Shown here: piece after piece, positions 6,671 through 7,350 of the stretch
Numbering within the stretch: position 1 is the first letter of the stretch
Layout of the letters: each line of letters opens with the position of its first letter
From: Candidatus Hydrogenedentota bacterium
GTDB taxonomy: Bacteria > Hydrogenedentota > Hydrogenedentia > Hydrogenedentales > SLHB01
Direction of reading: 5' to 3'
Assembly: GCA_022706165.1 (NCBI GenBank)
Contig: JAKJDA010000141.1
Span: forward strand, 1-7,350
DNA length: 7,350 bases
Translations under genes and position numbers: made by a program
Notes under the pieces: model-generated
What the model saw: only the letters and a program-made list of their open reading frames with translations
The model's database searches: none
Told to the model about the DNA's origin: nothing

Positions 6671-6700
6671 ATTCTAGCGCATTTGCTTTCGGCCTGCCTA
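6671..6700 (-). promoter_or_regulatory. Predicted sigma70-like promoter for the amidotransferase gene
   Basis: On the minus strand a TAGAAT -10 box (6676 to 6671) is preceded by TAGGCA (6700 to 6695) at an 18-bp spacing. The transcript would start near 6664 and carry a leader of about 100 bases that includes the GC-rich hairpin. The call rests on consensus matching alone. Confidence 0.35.
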
Positions 6701-6869
6701 TCGCCCATTCCTCGCCGCAAGGCGCTTGGGCGGTTTGGGCGTGACGATGGATCACAGGCACGCGTTCGGCGGAATGCGCCGCCGTCGTGCAGGGAATGCA
6801 GGAGACTCGAGGGCTTGCCGTCTCAATGCAAAGGCGTTTTCAAGAAAACAATCCGCGTGCATCCGTCTG

Positions 6870-6898
6870 TTGAAACCCAAGGCATCTTTGAGTAGTCT
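6870..6898 (+). promoter_or_regulatory. Predicted sigma70-like promoter for the lipoprotein gene
   Basis: TTGAAA at 6870-6875 (five of six to the -35 consensus) and TAGTCT at 6893-6898 (three of six to the -10 consensus) are 17 bp apart. They would give a leader of about 50 bases before the ATG at 6957. The -10 element is weak, so the prediction is tentative. Confidence 0.35.
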
Positions 6899-6943
6899 CA
6901 CTCCCGCATGGCAGGGCATCCCGTATGCAGGGATAGAAACCAT

Positions 6944-6949
6944 AAGGAG
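6944..6949 (+). promoter_or_regulatory. Ribosome binding site of the lipoprotein gene
   Basis: AAGGAG lies seven bases before the ATG at 6957, an ideal spacing. It fixes the start of the lipoprotein gene, whose signal peptide begins directly at that ATG. Confidence 0.8.
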
Positions 6950-6956
6950 TTACCGC

Positions 6957-7350
6957 ATGGCGCAGGGCGCATCTTTTCGAGTCTTCCTTTCGGTTATGGC
7001 GGCGGCGGGCGTTCTGTTTGTCACGGGATGCACCCAAAAGGCCCCTGGCTCACCTAGTCCTACGTCTCCTGCCGCGACTTCGGCGGCCCCTTCCCCCACT
7101 CCGCCGCTTTCGACGTCTCAGCCGCAGGACGCGGCATCCCTCCCTGTGGATCCGACGACAACGGACGGCAACCTCGATTTGGATGTCGCCAATGCTCCGG
7201 CGGCGCCGCGGGGCTATCCTTCCACCAAGGCCGTGGAAGAGGCGGTGATGACACAGCAGGTCAAGCTCATCCGTCCTCCCGCGGGGCTGCCGCAGGGCGT
7301 CACCCTGCAGGAGGACATTGAGTACGGGAAGGTCGGCGACGTTCCGCTCA
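6957..7350 (+). CDS. Lipoprotein, probably with a C-terminal alpha/beta-hydrolase (esterase-like) domain (3' partial)
   Basis: The frame is open from a well-placed ATG to the right edge, giving 131 residues. Residues 1-24 are a lipoprotein signal peptide: Arg8, a hydrophobic core at 9-21 and the lipobox VTGC with Cys25 as the lipidated residue. Thr26 follows, so no inner-membrane retention Asp is present. Next comes a Ser/Thr/Pro/Ala-rich linker (about 26-70), then a more acidic segment. The last visible part, GLPQGVTLQ then DIEYGKVGDVPL (120-131), resembles the opening strands of secreted alpha/beta hydrolases of the dienelactone-hydrolase/BD-FAE style, where an LDxYxP strand usually follows. 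That assignment is inference, because the Ser-Asp-His residues lie outside the window. It would act on the periplasmic or outer side of a membrane. Confidence 0.75.
   Translation, partial: MAQGASFRVFLSVMAAAGVLFVTGCTQKAPGSPSPTSPAATSAAPSPTPPLSTSQPQDAASLPVDPTTTDGNLDLDVANAPAAPRGYPSTKAVEEAVMTQQVKLIRPPAGLPQGVTLQEDIEYGKVGDVPL

Larger units (their letters stand above)
6565..6956. other. Divergent intergenic region of 392 bp, no gene supported
   Basis: This stretch lies between the divergent start codons of the amidotransferase and the lipoprotein. Open frames here are short, Arg-rich and lack ribosome sites, so none is called. It contains the amidotransferase ribosome site, leader hairpin and possible promoter on the left, and the lipoprotein promoter and ribosome site on the right. 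A minor 5-bp dyad, CGGCG/CGCCG at 6767-6781, and another, ATCCC/GGGAT at 6918-6934, are the only other structures seen. No tRNA-like fold is visible. Confidence 0.6.

Noticed and set aside
5998..6744. Plus-strand open frame of 248 codons opposite the amidotransferase and into the spacer
   Set aside because: The opposite strand has a full catalytic triad and a good ribosome site; this frame shows no domain and no ribosome site.
6563..6895. Plus-strand open frame of 110 codons in the divergent spacer
   Set aside because: Its start overlaps the amidotransferase start codon on the other strand, it lacks a ribosome site, and its sequence is Arg-rich and unlike a folded protein.

Overview
This GC-rich bacterial window holds four genes: the 3' part of a large modular surface or secreted protein, a copper-type P1B ATPase (copA-like), a stand-alone class I glutamine amidotransferase on the minus strand, and the 5' end of a lipoprotein gene that runs off the right edge. 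The first gene combines DUF5011-type Ig repeats, a choice-of-anchor/ASH module, InlB B-type repeats and an FGE-sulfatase domain. That combination, with DxDGDGxxNxxE and ALDP motifs, suggests an uncultured, environmental, multi-domain-protein-rich lineage such as the PVC group or Hydrogenedentota. This placement is an inference from protein style only; there is no rRNA or marker gene here.

Layout: positions 2-3343 (+) are the modular protein, with its N-terminus outside the window. Positions 3344-3593 are a gene-free spacer with three consecutive stem-loops and then a possible copA promoter and operator dyad. Positions 3594-5840 (+) are copA. Its stop codon is 16 bp from the end of the convergent amidotransferase gene, 5857-6564 (-). 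Positions 6565-6956 are a 392-bp divergent intergenic region, with promoter-like elements facing both ways and a GC-rich hairpin in the amidotransferase leader. Positions 6957-7350 (+) start a lipoprotein whose last visible residues look like the beginning of an alpha/beta-hydrolase (esterase) domain.

No operon or shared pathway is evident: the genes look like independent transcription units, on alternating strands in the right half. The most notable content lies in the modular protein. Its FGE-like domain has Phe where the first catalytic copper-binding Cys should be. About 240 residues carrying EF-hand-like calcium loops are spliced into the start of that domain. A sharp change in codon use near position 1425 separates a homogenised repeat part from an ordinary coding part. 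I see no defence system, CRISPR array, mobile element or RNA gene, and nothing I can honestly call a new multi-gene system.
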